64,000 nucleotides of DNA from Diprion similis (Eukaryota > Arthropoda > Insecta > Hymenoptera > Diprionidae). This document shows positions 38,387-51,500 of the stretch, one piece after another (the stretch's first letter is position 1; each line of letters begins with the position of its first letter). The translations under genes were made by a program, and so were the position numbers. Under the pieces are notes generated by a model. It worked only from the letters and a program-made list of their open reading frames with translations, was not told the origin of the DNA and did no database searches. Location of the stretch: the NCBI RefSeq assembly GCF_021155765.1, contig NC_060111.1, forward strand, positions 3,343,997 through 3,407,996, read 5' to 3'.

Positions 38387-39967
38387 TTTATTTGGTACTT
38401 TTTCACATTGGACGTACAATAAGCTCTTCAACGCATAATGTCATGGAGATATACATAATTCATCCGAAGCTAGTTTCATATTTGTATATACTTACTTCGT
38501 TATCGAAATCTCCGAAATGTGAAGCTATGTGCAAATGTAACGAAAAAAAAAAAAACGTCTAGCGAGTGACAATTGAAAATTTTCAACCGTCGTTACCGCG
38601 GCTCCCTTCACGTCGTCCCTTTTATCACGGCCAAATCACGCATTGGCCTTGCCACTACTGATATCTGAGACTCATGTCAGACAAATGCGAAATGCCGATT
38701 ATTACTGAATCATCAATAATCACGGTGTAGAAAAAAAATGATAATCGTCATCCGTAATACATACGGGCACGATGTGCCAACGATTTACGCAGAGTTCTTT
38801 TTCCGAGACAACATGACAAGGATTCAGACATCAAAACGCATGCTATCAGTCCTTTAACTACTTCTCATCATGTGTACAGAAATAATAAGGACTTACCTTT
38901 AATCGATCAAGTTATAAGATGAAAACGAGCCTCAGAAACGAAATCAAGTTGACGATTGTCGAAAGATCGGAAGATTCGCAAGTGAGTTCGAAGAACGAAA
39001 TCCGAAGTGAATATCTGTTTGAAAAACAATTGAACATCGATGCTCGACTCTGGCAGCAGCCGCGGAGGATTGCAAATGTCCGGCCAATCGGATCACAGGA
39101 TACATCGGAAAGAGCCAATCAGAAAGCCGTATCAACGCTGGGCGGGAAGCCGGGAAATATCGTTCGACTCGTTTCGGGGTGCGCGGGTGTCGCGCGAAGT
39201 GAGCCGAAGTTGATTCGGCTCGGCAGGCAGGCAGCAGCCCACATGGAAAATGGAGATTGAACAGAGCGAGCAAAGGAGGCATTCGCCATCGTTGATGGTT
39301 GTATGGCAGGCGTCGTGAAACGGGCGGGTCGCTGCAGGGAAGAATAGAGCGTATTTTTGTGCTTAATGACTGTCGAAAGTGGACCGAATCGAGGAAGAAA
39401 ATAGCCGGGAGCAGTAGAAAGGTAATGTTGAACGGGCTATTTGCCACAAAATTGTCAAAACATTATACTAGATTTCAGACTTCACGGGAGCTGAACCATT
39501 ATCGGGGCACGTAAACTACCCAGTGCGCATGCGCTTTTGCGGGAATGATAAATTTACGCGCAATACGTTTTGCCAACGTTTAATTATTCGACTGGATATA
39601 TTTCCACCTCATCTACCTGTCATTCCGAATTTTCCTCGCATTTTCATCCATCGATTCACCCGCCGTATTTTCCCATCTTCAACACCCAATTTCTTTGTCA
39701 TTTTAACTGATATTAAACAATTTACACCGGTCGCACTCAACGGCTAATCTTTTACTTACTAATTAATTGATAATAAAAGAACGTCCTGTCGTTTAATTTC
39801 ACATATTATTTTATCCATGCGAAATTGATATCCATGCGAGTCGAGTTCTTGCCTAATGCATGCGTGCCTTTAGTTCAGATTCAAGTATTCAATTTGGAGA
39901 AAATTGTTTTCGTACAAATTTTATATTAAATTCTTATATTTCAGTCCAGCGAATTGGAATCAGTAAG
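38387..39967. promoter_or_regulatory. shared divergent promoter region, ZCWPW1-like / bin3
   Basis: Separates two start codons that point away from each other. Near the ZCWPW1 start the sequence has CCGCCATTTTA, a YY1/Pho-like motif overlapping the start. GC-rich DNA at about 38990-39420 is open on both strands and probably holds the bin3 transcription start and an untranslated first exon; AAAG|GTAATG at 39421/39422 is a plausible donor for the acceptor at 39943-39944. Open frames in this interval match no protein I recognise. Confidence 0.5.
39945..39967 (+). other. bin3: bin3 5' UTR segment before the start codon
   Basis: TTCTTATATTTCAG forms a good acceptor ending at 39944, and 23 nt of leader precede the ATG. 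The upstream untranslated exon is inferred. Confidence 0.5.
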
Positions 39968-42344
39968 ATGTCGTCAGCTCAAGTCGATCGTCCAATGAAG
40001 ATGGGAAGTGTGAAAGAAAAGAAGGAGAGCGAAAAGGGTAAAAAATCTGTGAACCTTGCTTACAAGAAGCACAAGCACGAGGAAAGTCGTCATTTTAAGT
40101 TCAGCAGAAAACGATCGCAGAGTTTCACAGGAAATGGTAAATTTTTTCCACCTCATAAGCGGCGTAAGAAAGACGGAGGGATTATTCCGCCGACAAAGTT
40201 TTTGCTCGGCGGCAACATCTGCGATCCGTTGAATCTGAACAGCATGCAAGACGAGGAGATAAACAGAGCGATGAATGCGGTTACTCCAAAGTCGAGTCCT
40301 CTGCCGACGCCAAAGCACAGAAAAGGCGCCATCGAAGTTATCATTCCGCCAAACATATGCGACCCTCTGAATCTGAACAATTGTAACGACGACGATGAGT
40401 ACGAGAAACATCTGATTTCCCCCACAAAAAAGGGCTCCAAGAGACGAAACAGAAAACGCAAACGCGCATCGTCTGGCTCTGGAAAAGACGACGCTATCGA
40501 ACCAGCCGCGGAAGCGAAGAACAAGGAAAAGGAAACGGTGGAAAATTCTGAACCTGTGCCTGCTGGTGCTGAAGAGAAGATCGAGATTATGCTCGCCCCT
40601 GCACCTCTGAGTTCTCCGCCTAGTAACCCTCCGGTGGTGGAAACTAAACCAGAAATTATTAGTCCTCAGAAGGATAAGAACAAATTACGTCTCAAGGGGC
40701 TGGACGATCTGAAAGACAAACGACTGCGCAAGATGGACATTAAGGATAAAATTGTCAGCCCTGTTATCCCGCAACCTGGGGCGTGGAAACCGAGACCGCA
40801 GCATCGTGCTAGTCAGGACAAAAAGAAAAAGGCACAAAAATTGCCCAACTTTAGAGCCAAGGATGCGCAGTATCAATACGGCAACTATAACAGGTAATTG
40901 TTTAATTTAGCGGAGTTACAATTCTTTTAGTATTAAACATATTTCAAATATCTGCTTTTTTGAGGACACTAAAAAATTATCAAAGAAACAAGGACTCATT
41001 CACTCAATTAATTTTGTTTCCAGGTATTACGGATATCGAAATGCTCATGTCGAAGAAGACGGAAGACTCGGCGTGTTCGCTAGAAGAAAAGAGTTATTCT
41101 ACGGGAAGGACGTACTGGATATAGGATGCAACATTGGACATATTACACTGTCGGTTGCTCGTGATTTTGCCGCACGTAGCGTGACCGGAATAGATATCGA
41201 CAGGAAGCTGATTAACATAGCGAGGAAGAATGTCAAGCATTATGTGAATTGCGTCAGATCTCCGGCGACTCACGAGGACGGAGAAAAAGGAAAAGACTGC
41301 GACGCGAGTTTTTATCCTCTGTCGATGCCGATCAGCTACGGACTTATCGATATACCTGGTTTCACAAAGAACAAAAATCAAAAAGGCTTCCCATACAACG
41401 TCACCTTTGTACAGGTGAGCTGAGATTTCGTTTACAGCTGTAAAATCTCGTTCTCATTCCAAAAAAATGTCCTGTAACTTTTTGTTTTTCTACCATTTTT
41501 CAGGGTAACTATATATTGGAAGACGACGCGCTGCTGGCTTCGGAACAACCACAATTCGACGCTATATTATGCCTGTCGATAACAAAGTGGCTGCACTTGA
41601 ATTTTGGCGATTTGGGGCTGAAGAGAGCATTCAAAAGAATGCACGCCCAGCTGAGACCCGGCGGTGTACTTGTACTCGAGCCTCAGAGTTGGGGCAGCTA
41701 CGGAAAAAAGAAGAATCTCACTGTAAGTAATCGTCGTCGTTATCTTTGGACAGTGAAGTTTTTTCAATATTAAAAAATGTACCAAATACTTCTGTTTATG
41801 CTTTCAGGAACGGATATACAAAAATTATCACAGCATCGAGTTCTTACCGCACAAGTTTACGCAGTATTTACTATCACCGGAGGTTGGTTTCAGTAAATGC
41901 GAGGTAGTTTCCATACCGCCACATCCTTCCAAGGGCTTCCAGCGGCCGATTCAGCTTTTCACAAAGGCACCTCTGAACCCCGAGACTGCAGGTGAACCGA
42001 CACCAAACTTGGTGGCACAAAGTGAGCGCAGAGATTTTGAAAGGGATTTATTTCCAAAGGATTCTAAAAAGGACGGAGGAAACATGTCGGAGATGAGTCA
42101 AATCAGCACAGAGTCACTTAGTCAGTACGAGCAACTAGAAAATGTTTACGCGCCCAGCGCCACTCCTTGCTACGACACCCCTTGCTACACCAACGACAGT
42201 CAGCCAATAGAGCCTAAGACGATGTGTTACATTGACATGGATACAGAGAATGCCGAAAACGCTGCTGCAAGTGCGGCTGTCGGTGCCAGAGGTGAAAAGA
42301 TAGACATTGGTAACGATAATAAGCAGCAACCAAAAGGCAGATGA
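39968..42344 (+). CDS. bin3: 7SK snRNA 5'-methylphosphate capping enzyme (Bin3/MEPCE)
   Basis: SAM-dependent RNA methyltransferase that caps the gamma-phosphate of 7SK snRNA in the nucleus and belongs to the 7SK snRNP controlling P-TEFb; fly Bin3 also acts with Bicoid in translational repression. Coding exons: 39968-40893, 41024-41414, 41504-41722, 41808-42344; all junctions are GT-AG and in phase, giving 690 aa. The start [13 protein letters not shown] is the first ATG after the acceptor at 39944. The basic, disordered N-terminus has two copies of NICDPLNLN (the first after FLLGG), a motif conserved in MEPCE. The catalytic domain starts at RYYGYRN (~309), with motif [11 protein letters not shown] (~339), GIDID (~362), [26 protein letters not shown] and [17 protein letters not shown]. 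After LFTK (~565) comes a ~125-residue extension rich in Ser, Tyr and Cys that is not part of the fold. Confidence 0.95.
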
Positions 42345-42790
42345 TAAGAAATTTGAAGAACCGTCGGCGATAATCACTGCGAGTAAATTAACCGAGTATC
42401 GACTAAACCAGATAAAAGTTGGAGCGTGGAACGAAAGGGTGAAATTTGAAGAAAGAGAAAGAATGAAAAAAAAAGACTCTACCTACTTTTGATAAAAGGT
42501 AGATACGATTCTAGCGGCTAATTGATACTTTACTGTCAAAATTTAACTCGAAACAAAAAGAAATATACAGATATTGATAAGTACCAGTGACGACAATCGC
42601 GAATGCGATAGCCTAGCTAAATAGCATTCTAAAAACTGTATTTCTGATCGAAGAGGTGGAAGGTGATACATTTCTCTCGGGCTCGGTGGACAAGAAGAAG
42701 GAGAAGAAGAAGAAGTGAAAAAAAAATGAAAAAGTAGATGAATCTGAGCTCAAGTATAAATGCGGTAAAGTGCGGTAAAACAATAATATG

Positions 42791-42796
42791 AATAAA
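42791..42796 (+). terminator. bin3: possible bin3 poly(A) signal
   Basis: AATAAA about 450 nt after the stop; other AATAAA sites further on are equally possible. Confidence 0.3.
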
Positions 42797-44422
42797 AAAA
42801 AATTCAAAACACTGTAAAGAGTGGTGAACCAAACTATGAAGATCGTAAAAGAACTGTGCGATCGTTAACAACCTGCAAGATGAAACAGAAATCGGTTGTA
42901 TAAATACGTACGTAAATCTAAGGTACAGGCGGTATCTATGAGAAAGTAGAAAGAAAGAGACTGGAGAATAGATGAAACGAGAAACTTGCGACTAGCAAAA
43001 GAGAAGGGAATTAATGGAAGAGAGAAATATCTATCTATAGATGTAAAAAAAAAAAAAAAAAGGGACATGAGAGAAGTCCGAAGAGCAGGCACAGCCAGCG
43101 ACTAGGCGAGTGCGAGCGCGAAAAGTTAAATCCGATAAGGCGTAAGTTGGAATCGTACGATCGAACTTGAATTGTTATTGTTCAGGTTGTAAATGGTGGT
43201 GCTAATAAGCCTGGTGTGCATGCGCTGTACCTGATTACCGATTTACTTATTATTAGCGAATAGGTACGTACCTCACAGCCAATGAAACGTCGCTGTTGTT
43301 TTACCATTTGATTGTCGACTTCTGTTTATATTATAATAATAACATACGTTTAAAATTACTTAACATTCTCGCTATGTAAATACATACATATAATATTCTA
43401 GTATGACACACACAGACACACACACACACACACACACATTAAATATACATATATGTATATTTTAGATAATTATAGCGTAGTTTTATCAAAAATTTGTATT
43501 AGCTAATGGTATATATATATATACACACTTGTAATTCTAAAAAAAATTTCAACGCTATAGTGATAATAATTAAATTCTAATTTCTCAATCAATCAAATTA
43601 CATCTTTACGATTTATCCATACGCAGTTTACAGAAACCGACATGTTTATTATTATCACGTATGTACAAATCTGCAAGGCTTCTTCTTTTCCATTTTGTTT
43701 TTTTCCCTGTTTTAATAATAATAATTTTTCTTTCTCGTTCCATCCCTTCGATTTAAATAACGAAGCTTTAACATAAACATAAATAACAATAATAATAACA
43801 ATAAAGATAAATAAATATTGAAAAATTTATTATTCAGAAATATTTAAAACGCAAAACGAGATAAATACATACACACATAATGTATATGTATCAACGATAA
43901 AATTAAACTATCAATCGTTGAAGAAATTTTCTCATTGTCAAATAAAACATCTTTCATGTGTCCGAAATCATTTCCAAATGCACATAATTGCAACATACCG
44001 ACTAAATGCCGATTACATTACACGTTTCTCTACACACCATACACATGCACACGTACATTTTCCTCACTTTGAGTAATTTAAATATATTCTCCTCCCCCGC
44101 GATCGACGAGACGCGGAAATACCGAGACCCCATGCCAAGATCGTACATACATACATACATACATACATACATACATACCTATATGCATGCAGTTTTACAC
44201 TTGATGATTTTCTCTCAGGCGCATAATAACTCATTTTCACATTTCCACTTGGCCTATTTTTTCTTGAAAAGAAGAAACAAATAAAAAAAAAAAAAAAAGT
44301 CTCCCCTCACGTTATACATCTTCAGTGTCTTCTTCTTCTTCGCGATGAAGGAAAAAAAAAATCACCCGAAACATTTTTATTTATTTTTCAACGCGTGAAA
44401 CGTGTAGAAAAAAAAACAATAT

Positions 44423-44481
<59 letters not shown>

Positions 44482-45581
44482 TCTGTTCTATAAATATGTG
44501 TAAAAAAACAGCAGGAAAGGGAATCTTTTTTCTGCGTTTTACGAAAAGTCTTTCGTTCTTTTCTTCTTGTTCCTGTTTTTTTTTTTTTTTTTTTTTTTTT
44601 CTTTAATCTACAGAAAAACCGTCTCGTCGATCCTTTTTACTTTAAAAGCCTTTTTCTGCAGCGCTTGAAATGTAAAAATTCTATAAAAATTTGAATATAA
44701 TCATCCGATCACTCTTAAGAGGTAGTATTATTAATGTGTATCATTCATATATAAGTTATGGAGGCGTGCTGGCTGTGCCTGTTTAAGCAATCGAGAGATA
44801 ATAAAAAAAAAAAAAAAAAACAAATGCTAAATCATCAAATCTCGTGCCGAATTAACCCTCTAATATTAACAATAGGGCTGAGATAAATTAAATATCAATC
44901 AATTAGGTTACTCATATCCGAAGACTGACTTTTTGGCTTTACTCAAAATTCATTAAATGAAATGATATTCTCGGTAGAAAAAAAAAAGAAAAGAAAAATA
45001 AAAAGAAAAGAAACAAACTAAGATTAACAAAAGAAAAGAAAAAAAAGAAAAAAAAAAAATAGAAAAAATTGAGAGGAAAATAAAAGAAGAAAAGAAAAAA
45101 AAAAAATAATCGAAAAAAGAAAAATTGTATTCAACTTTTGAATTACACGCTAAATTTTCATTCCAGATTTATCACGTGCAACTCTGATTTCGATCAATTT
45201 TTTAATCCGGCATGTTTTCGTTCGCGCGGTTAATTGTTGAGTTTTTCATTTATATGCAATCGAATTCTCGATCGGATTTTAATTCTTCATTTCCAAAAAA
45301 TATATTTACCTACACGCGCGTCCATCTGTCGATGCATTCGAATGTATCTACAGGTATAATGTTAGCTATGAAAAGCTAGTGTCGAACAGAAAATAAATAA
45401 ATAGATAAATAAATAAATCTGTACTATGTATAGAAATGTATAGATTGTAAATTGAAGATCTGTAATAATATTATTCTGGATTATGAAAGAAAAAAAGTAA
45501 TGTTATAAACGCGCGAAACCCGATATAAGTATAGTATCACTGAAGAAACGACGATGATAAAGAAAAAATTTCATAATCAAC

Positions 45582-45582
<1 letters not shown>

Positions 45583-45633
<51 letters not shown>
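45583..45633. repeat. (TA)n microsatellite
   Basis: About 25 TA dinucleotides. Confidence 0.9.
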
Positions 45634-45641
<8 letters not shown>

Positions 45642-47600
45642 GCATATATACGCTTTAAAATTAAATTGTAAATTAGTTTAACTTTGAGGCCTCGTTATTA
45701 AATATTATTTCCAAGTTGTTATTTATTTTTTAAACTAAAAATTGAACACCGTATAAAAAAAAAACTCATCTTTTCAATCCAAAATATAATTGATTGCGAG
45801 TAATTAACGAAACAAAGTATTGTTATTATTGAACGTGAATTGTTTGTCACGTACGGAGCATCAATTAAAAAAAAAAAAAACAGAAAAAAACAGAAAAATT
45901 TAAGAATCAAAGAAGGAATCAAAAAATAAAATCAAACGTAAAAAATTTCAATTTGACCGATTGCAGAGCGTGAGCTCGACTCGAATGATAAGAGTCAAAT
46001 GCAAATTTCTAAATCCTTCTGTCCTTGCCGTTGAAGGTGAATAAATAATTCATCAATGGATATACATGTATATACATATACGTACATAAACGTATTCGGA
46101 TGTTCTAACAGTGTGTTAAATACATGCAGCCGTTAATTAAACAGGACATGAAGAATAAATTTAAATTACATAAGTATTTAATAATACGTAGCTACGCTAT
46201 CCCAGCAATAATAATTATTGATCGTTACGTGGAAAAAAAATAATCCCGAAGAAGAATAATTAATTATTCGTTTATTAATTATGTAAATTTTGTAAATGAA
46301 ATTTAATGTCAAACGAAAACAATTATTAATTGGGATAGCGTATTTATAATCGTGATGCACAATTAGATTCTAACGTTGACACTGTAATAGTACCTAAATA
46401 TGATATTATTATTAGAGTTTTGCGTATTTATTTATTTTATTTCGTGTTTGTTTGTTTGTTTTTTTTTTTTTTTTTTTTTCTTTTTTAGTAATAATAGATG
46501 TACATTGAATATATAGGAAATTAATAATAAAAAAAAAAAAAAAAACCCTACGACCTGCAGCAATCTATATAATTACACAATAATTGTATAAATGATGAAA
46601 TAATAATAAACTTCAAATAATTTTAAATTACTTTTCTCAAGCTCGTTTTGACTAATTATTTTTTCTCACCCTTTGAATTATGTCATAGATAAATTATAAT
46701 GATTGTATGTACGAAAAGTAAAAAGGTTAATAGAATATGAAAATTGTAGAAACTGAAATGTCATTTATTGCGAAGATACAATAAGATAATTTCGACTAGA
46801 ATATTATTATACGTGGGTATAGAAATAGCATGCCATAAGTGCAGCTTAGCTGGTTTTGTTCGTATATTATAAGTTATATATATATATATTATACGCGCGT
46901 AATTTTATACCGCTCATTTATATTCCGTATATAACATACCTAATTTTAGATCTACGAATCATAGTGGGTTTCACAGAATTAAATCTATGACACAGCAGGT
47001 CTCTGCAGTGCAGCGTATATTAATAATTCAAATTTTATCATGTCCTTTTCACCGGCAAAGCTTTCTTTCTTCTCCACTCGATAAGACGATAATTTGATAA
47101 AAAAAAAAAGAAGAAAAAAAAGTATATAGGTATGCATATTAACAATATTCCTTGAATTTACATTATTATTATTGTTGTTGTTAAAGATTCTCACTGCTGG
47201 TCATCGTCGTATTCTTCACCTTTTACTGGTGAATAAGTTTTTTTTTTCTTTCATTTTATTACTCCTCGTAACAAAAGTTGAAATGCAAATTTTCAGCGAT
47301 AAAATAAAATCAATTTATGACGAAATTATTGAAAAGTTCATTTAAAATTGCAATCCCATCATCGCTTTGAAATGTATTATAGGTGGATTTTGAAAGTGAA
47401 TTTTTGGCAGTGATCACCACCTTGGGCTAACAAGTATCCAAGAATTTACATGTGTATTCTATATACACATTAATTATAGAATACGTGGATTTTTGAGAAT
47501 CGTGTGAGAGAACTCTTTGAAAAATTAATGATATTTTTATGTATAATATGTATACGTGTACACATATTATAATAATGAGATTTAAAAAATTATTGCAATG

Positions 47601-47632
<32 letters not shown>

Positions 47633-48526
47633 TCGAATAATTCCTGTTCGTTGAATAAATTATCAAATATTGTGTTAATATATGATTCTGTTCCTCTTGT
47701 TATTATAAAGAGAGAAAAGAGGATGAAAAGAAAGATTTTATTTTACGTTGTCCGGCAACATTTGCATTTTCATCTTTGTTTCTTTTTTTTTTTTTTTTTT
47801 TTTTTCACTATTGAATAGGATTACGTATCCATTGTATAATATTATGGTTATATAGGTATAATATAATCGAGAAGAATAATAATACATAATATTTTACTAC
47901 GTCAGTATAATATGCTTTATAGGTAATTATTATTATACGATTCCGATTGAAATTATTTTAATTATACCTCCAAGGTTTAAATATATACATATAAAATGTA
48001 TATATTTATTGAAAATACTTACAACCACCATTTAAATCGGTTGCAACGATTATAGGAATTACGATATAATATCAAACTACGATGGAGCGCCTGCACCCCT
48101 GTAATTAACTAACAAACTTTTTTTTTTTTTTTTATCAATATTCGATTACAACTAGAATTATTACGTATCATGACCATTACTATTATTATGTATACCTGCT
48201 GCTAGTCTAAAACTGATTCATTCTTCAAATACTTGGTAAAAAGAAGAAAAGAAAAAAAAAATAAATGAAAAAAAAATAAACGAACAGCGAGTAACGAAAA
48301 TAATTATTAGCAATGTTGATAATTCTCGATAAAAAATATAGAACTCAAAAGTCCGTCTTCTCTGAAAAAATTGACTGAGTTAATAAATATAAAAACATAT
48401 AATTGTTCGTCAGATTCGATATTGAAAAATCTGACGAATCTACCCTGGTTGAATTCTTTTACAGTAATAACGACGATAACAGTAATTCATACTGTACGTT
48501 TAATGAAAATATGAAAAAATAACTAC

Positions 48527-51500
48527 CTATTCGTCGACCAGTTCCCATAGCATTAGAGCAGCGTCCGTACCGCCGACTGTCACTACGTTTTGATCGTTGT
48601 AAAGAAAACGGGCGCAAGCGAGCTGCGAGCTGTAAACCTTCTCCTCGATGTACTCGGCCTTCGAACTGGTGCAAGGATAACGGAAAAGCCTGAGATAACC
48701 CTCGGCGTCCCCGGAAACGAGCATGTCGTGGGCTGCCGAACGACTCGAGGTCGACAAGACGGTGTTCAAAGGGTAGTAACGGTTGTTCCACATACCTACG
48801 AACCCGTCGAAGGACGATTCATTATCAGAGTAGAATAGTTGTGAGAGTTCTAGATGCAGATTCCGTTACCGACACTTTGCTAAGCTTCATTTTTCTCGAT
48901 AAGGATTGAAACTATGGTAAAGCAGGGCTAGTTGCCGGTAAGGCAGGGCAAATTATCGGTAAAGTAGAGCAGCGAAATGATTCGATGATCGGTAAAAACA
49001 GTCAATCAGAGTAGGGATTTCCCCCCTACATGGACATTCTAGAAAAAAAGTTTGTGTCTGAGCTAAGTGAAGTGTATCCAGAACTATAATGGCTGAAAAA
49101 AACATGAGATATAGAAGTAGGTAATAGACGATTGGAAAAATGAAGTTAGTTTTGTTCGTAGAGGAAAAGAGGAAAAAAACTAACTATCCACGAATGTTGT
49201 TATTGTTATTGCACGTTTAATATACTTGCCAGAAACCATGTAGCCGACCATGCAGTTGTAAGTGTACCATTTGACGTCCTTCATTACCAGCGGACTCTTT
49301 TCCGACGATAAAGCTTTCACGTCCCCTGGGGCGATTATGTTGAGATAAGACATAAGAAGAATAAAAAAACAATGAAATCAACGGTCATTTTGATTCGATG
49401 CAGTTTATAAATTTCAACAACCCCCCATTGAAGGTGCTGAAAGGACTATAAAAATCTTTACGAATTCGGAATCACGTTAAGGAACGTTTTGAAATTACTA
49501 TCATTTGTGTGTAACAAGAATTTTTTCAGAAAAAAATAATTTTTGGCTTTCCACCATGGCACCCCGTAAAAAGTTTGTTTGGATTAAAACTGAAGAAAAC
49601 GTGAATAATCAATCGAGCTCGGTCTTCCACGTAACGTAGAACGCGAGAATCTTTTCACAGAATCTTTTTTTCAACCTGAACAAACTTCGTACGATGTGGC
49701 AGGGTGGAAAATCGTAAAATATATTTTTCTCCAACCCCTAGCGTGCCTATCTTGAAGGTTTTTTTTTCACTCGACTTTTCCTCGCACTAAACGTCACTCA
49801 CAAAATACGAGGTCGTAATCCTGCGTGACAGTCTGAAGAAATCTGCTGTCCGAGCTCCAGTCAAGTTGAACGAGGGGCTGAGCGCCCCTGATTTTGTTGC
49901 TTTTTTTATACGAAAAACCGTCCCTCGAAACCCTGAAGAGATAGATGCTACCGTTCTGGGATCCCAAGGCGATAATTTCACCGGCTGTAGAAATAAAAAT
50001 AGTGACAATATATAATAGCTGTAACTATTGGTCGTGCAACAGCGATAGAAGGGACGAATTTTCATCCCCATGTAATTCAAGGGGCGCAAATCCTCTTACT
50101 CGGGTTGTAGCCGATGCAGGAAAGCGGCGATCCGCAGACTCTCAATGTCGCCACAGCAGCTCCCGTGTCTGCTGCCAAAACGAGAAGGTGACCCTCCGAC
50201 GAACCCGCTGCCAAAGCGACACCGAAGGGGTGAAAAGCGATGCTGATGCACTCGAAACCGACCTGAATTAATATACCCTCGTGAATTCGTGGATCAGTTG
50301 ATTTACTTGCGAATTGCCTTTTTTTTCAAGACCATATCTGCGCTGCAAGCTTTTCCAAACTACTCCGCAGATTATGAAATTAGTTGTCAAATTTGTTACG
50401 ATTCTTTGTACAAATTAAATTATTTTTAGTTTTTTTTAATGGTTTTTTTTTTGTTCTCCTTTTTTTTCACTGTTGTTATTATTATTGTAATTATTCATGA
50501 TCTCTTGAAGGAATTCAGTTCCTTAACCATATAATCTCAAAATGGATATGACTTAATTTTTCGTCAGAATATAAAATAAGTGATATCTTGTAATAATGTT
50601 TGTTTTTTTCCTTGATAACGAATAAATCACATGACTTTAAGAAATACTTTCGGAGGAAAATGGTTTCAGATGAATCTCAAAATTCGTGTTCTTGAAAAAT
50701 TCGATAGTTCCAGCACTTCAGGTTTTTTTCCCCGTGCAAAATTGTTTCCTGAGTTCTAAGTATTTGTAAAAAAAATTTCTTTCAAATCGGAAAAAAATTT
50801 TCCGCTATAAGCGCGAGATTTTTTTCTTTTTAATGAATTCTCTACTTATCGATCCCAGTTTTCTCATGTTTTTCACCGCCCTAGATTAATTATATTCGAA
50901 AAGAAACGAATTTTCTTCAAAAGTAACTTTCAAAATTTGACGCGAAAGTTAGAAAAGGACGTTGTCTGATTGAAAATAAAAACAAAACTAAAAAGAGGAA
51001 GAAGAAGAAGATCTCACCTGCGTCGTCCAGAGGAGCTTATGGCGTCGCCACAAGGCGATGTTCTTGTCGTGTCCGGCGGTTGCAAAAACCTCGTCATCGG
51101 GGTGAACGGCGAGTCCCCAAAGCTGCCTACCGTGGCCGAAAACCACCTGATTAAACCTGCGCTGCAACGATCCTTCAAGAATGTTGTTCCTGGTAGTCCC
51201 GACGTAAATATTCCCGTCATTCCGCCCTGGACGTTGGGGATAAATGCTTCGCACGCCACCCGCAGCCTCTGGCAACTAAATTAGGGGATGATTTTCAAGT
51301 TGAATAATTTTTTTCGCGCTCGGATTCGACAATTTTCCATATTAAAGACACGCAAAATTTTATTCCCTTGGGACTTTTTGCAACGTTCACTTTACGATGA
51401 ATTTTTAAATTTCGGGCTTGAAAATCTGATCAAAGATTCGAAGATCGTTTTCACCTTCGTGTCGGTGATACGTTTGTAGTTTTGCAGCGAGTCCCAAGCG

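Larger units (their letters stand above)
42345..48526. other. 3' flanks of bin3 and DCX-EMAP (convergent genes)
   Basis: No gene between the two stop codons. Candidate bin3 poly(A) signal AATAAA at 42791-42796, though later AATAAA sites allow a much longer 3' UTR. On the minus strand AATAAA lies at 48005-48010, about 520 nt after the DCX-EMAP stop. The rest is very AT-rich, with (CA)n near 43408-43438, (CATA)n near 44146-44178, (TA)n near 44440-44475 and 45583-45633, (ATC)n near 47600-47632 and many poly-A/T runs. Confidence 0.6.

Noticed and set aside
38919..39447. 113- and 167-codon frames between ZCWPW1 and bin3
   Set aside because: Opposite-strand overlap in GC-rich promoter DNA; no homology recognised.
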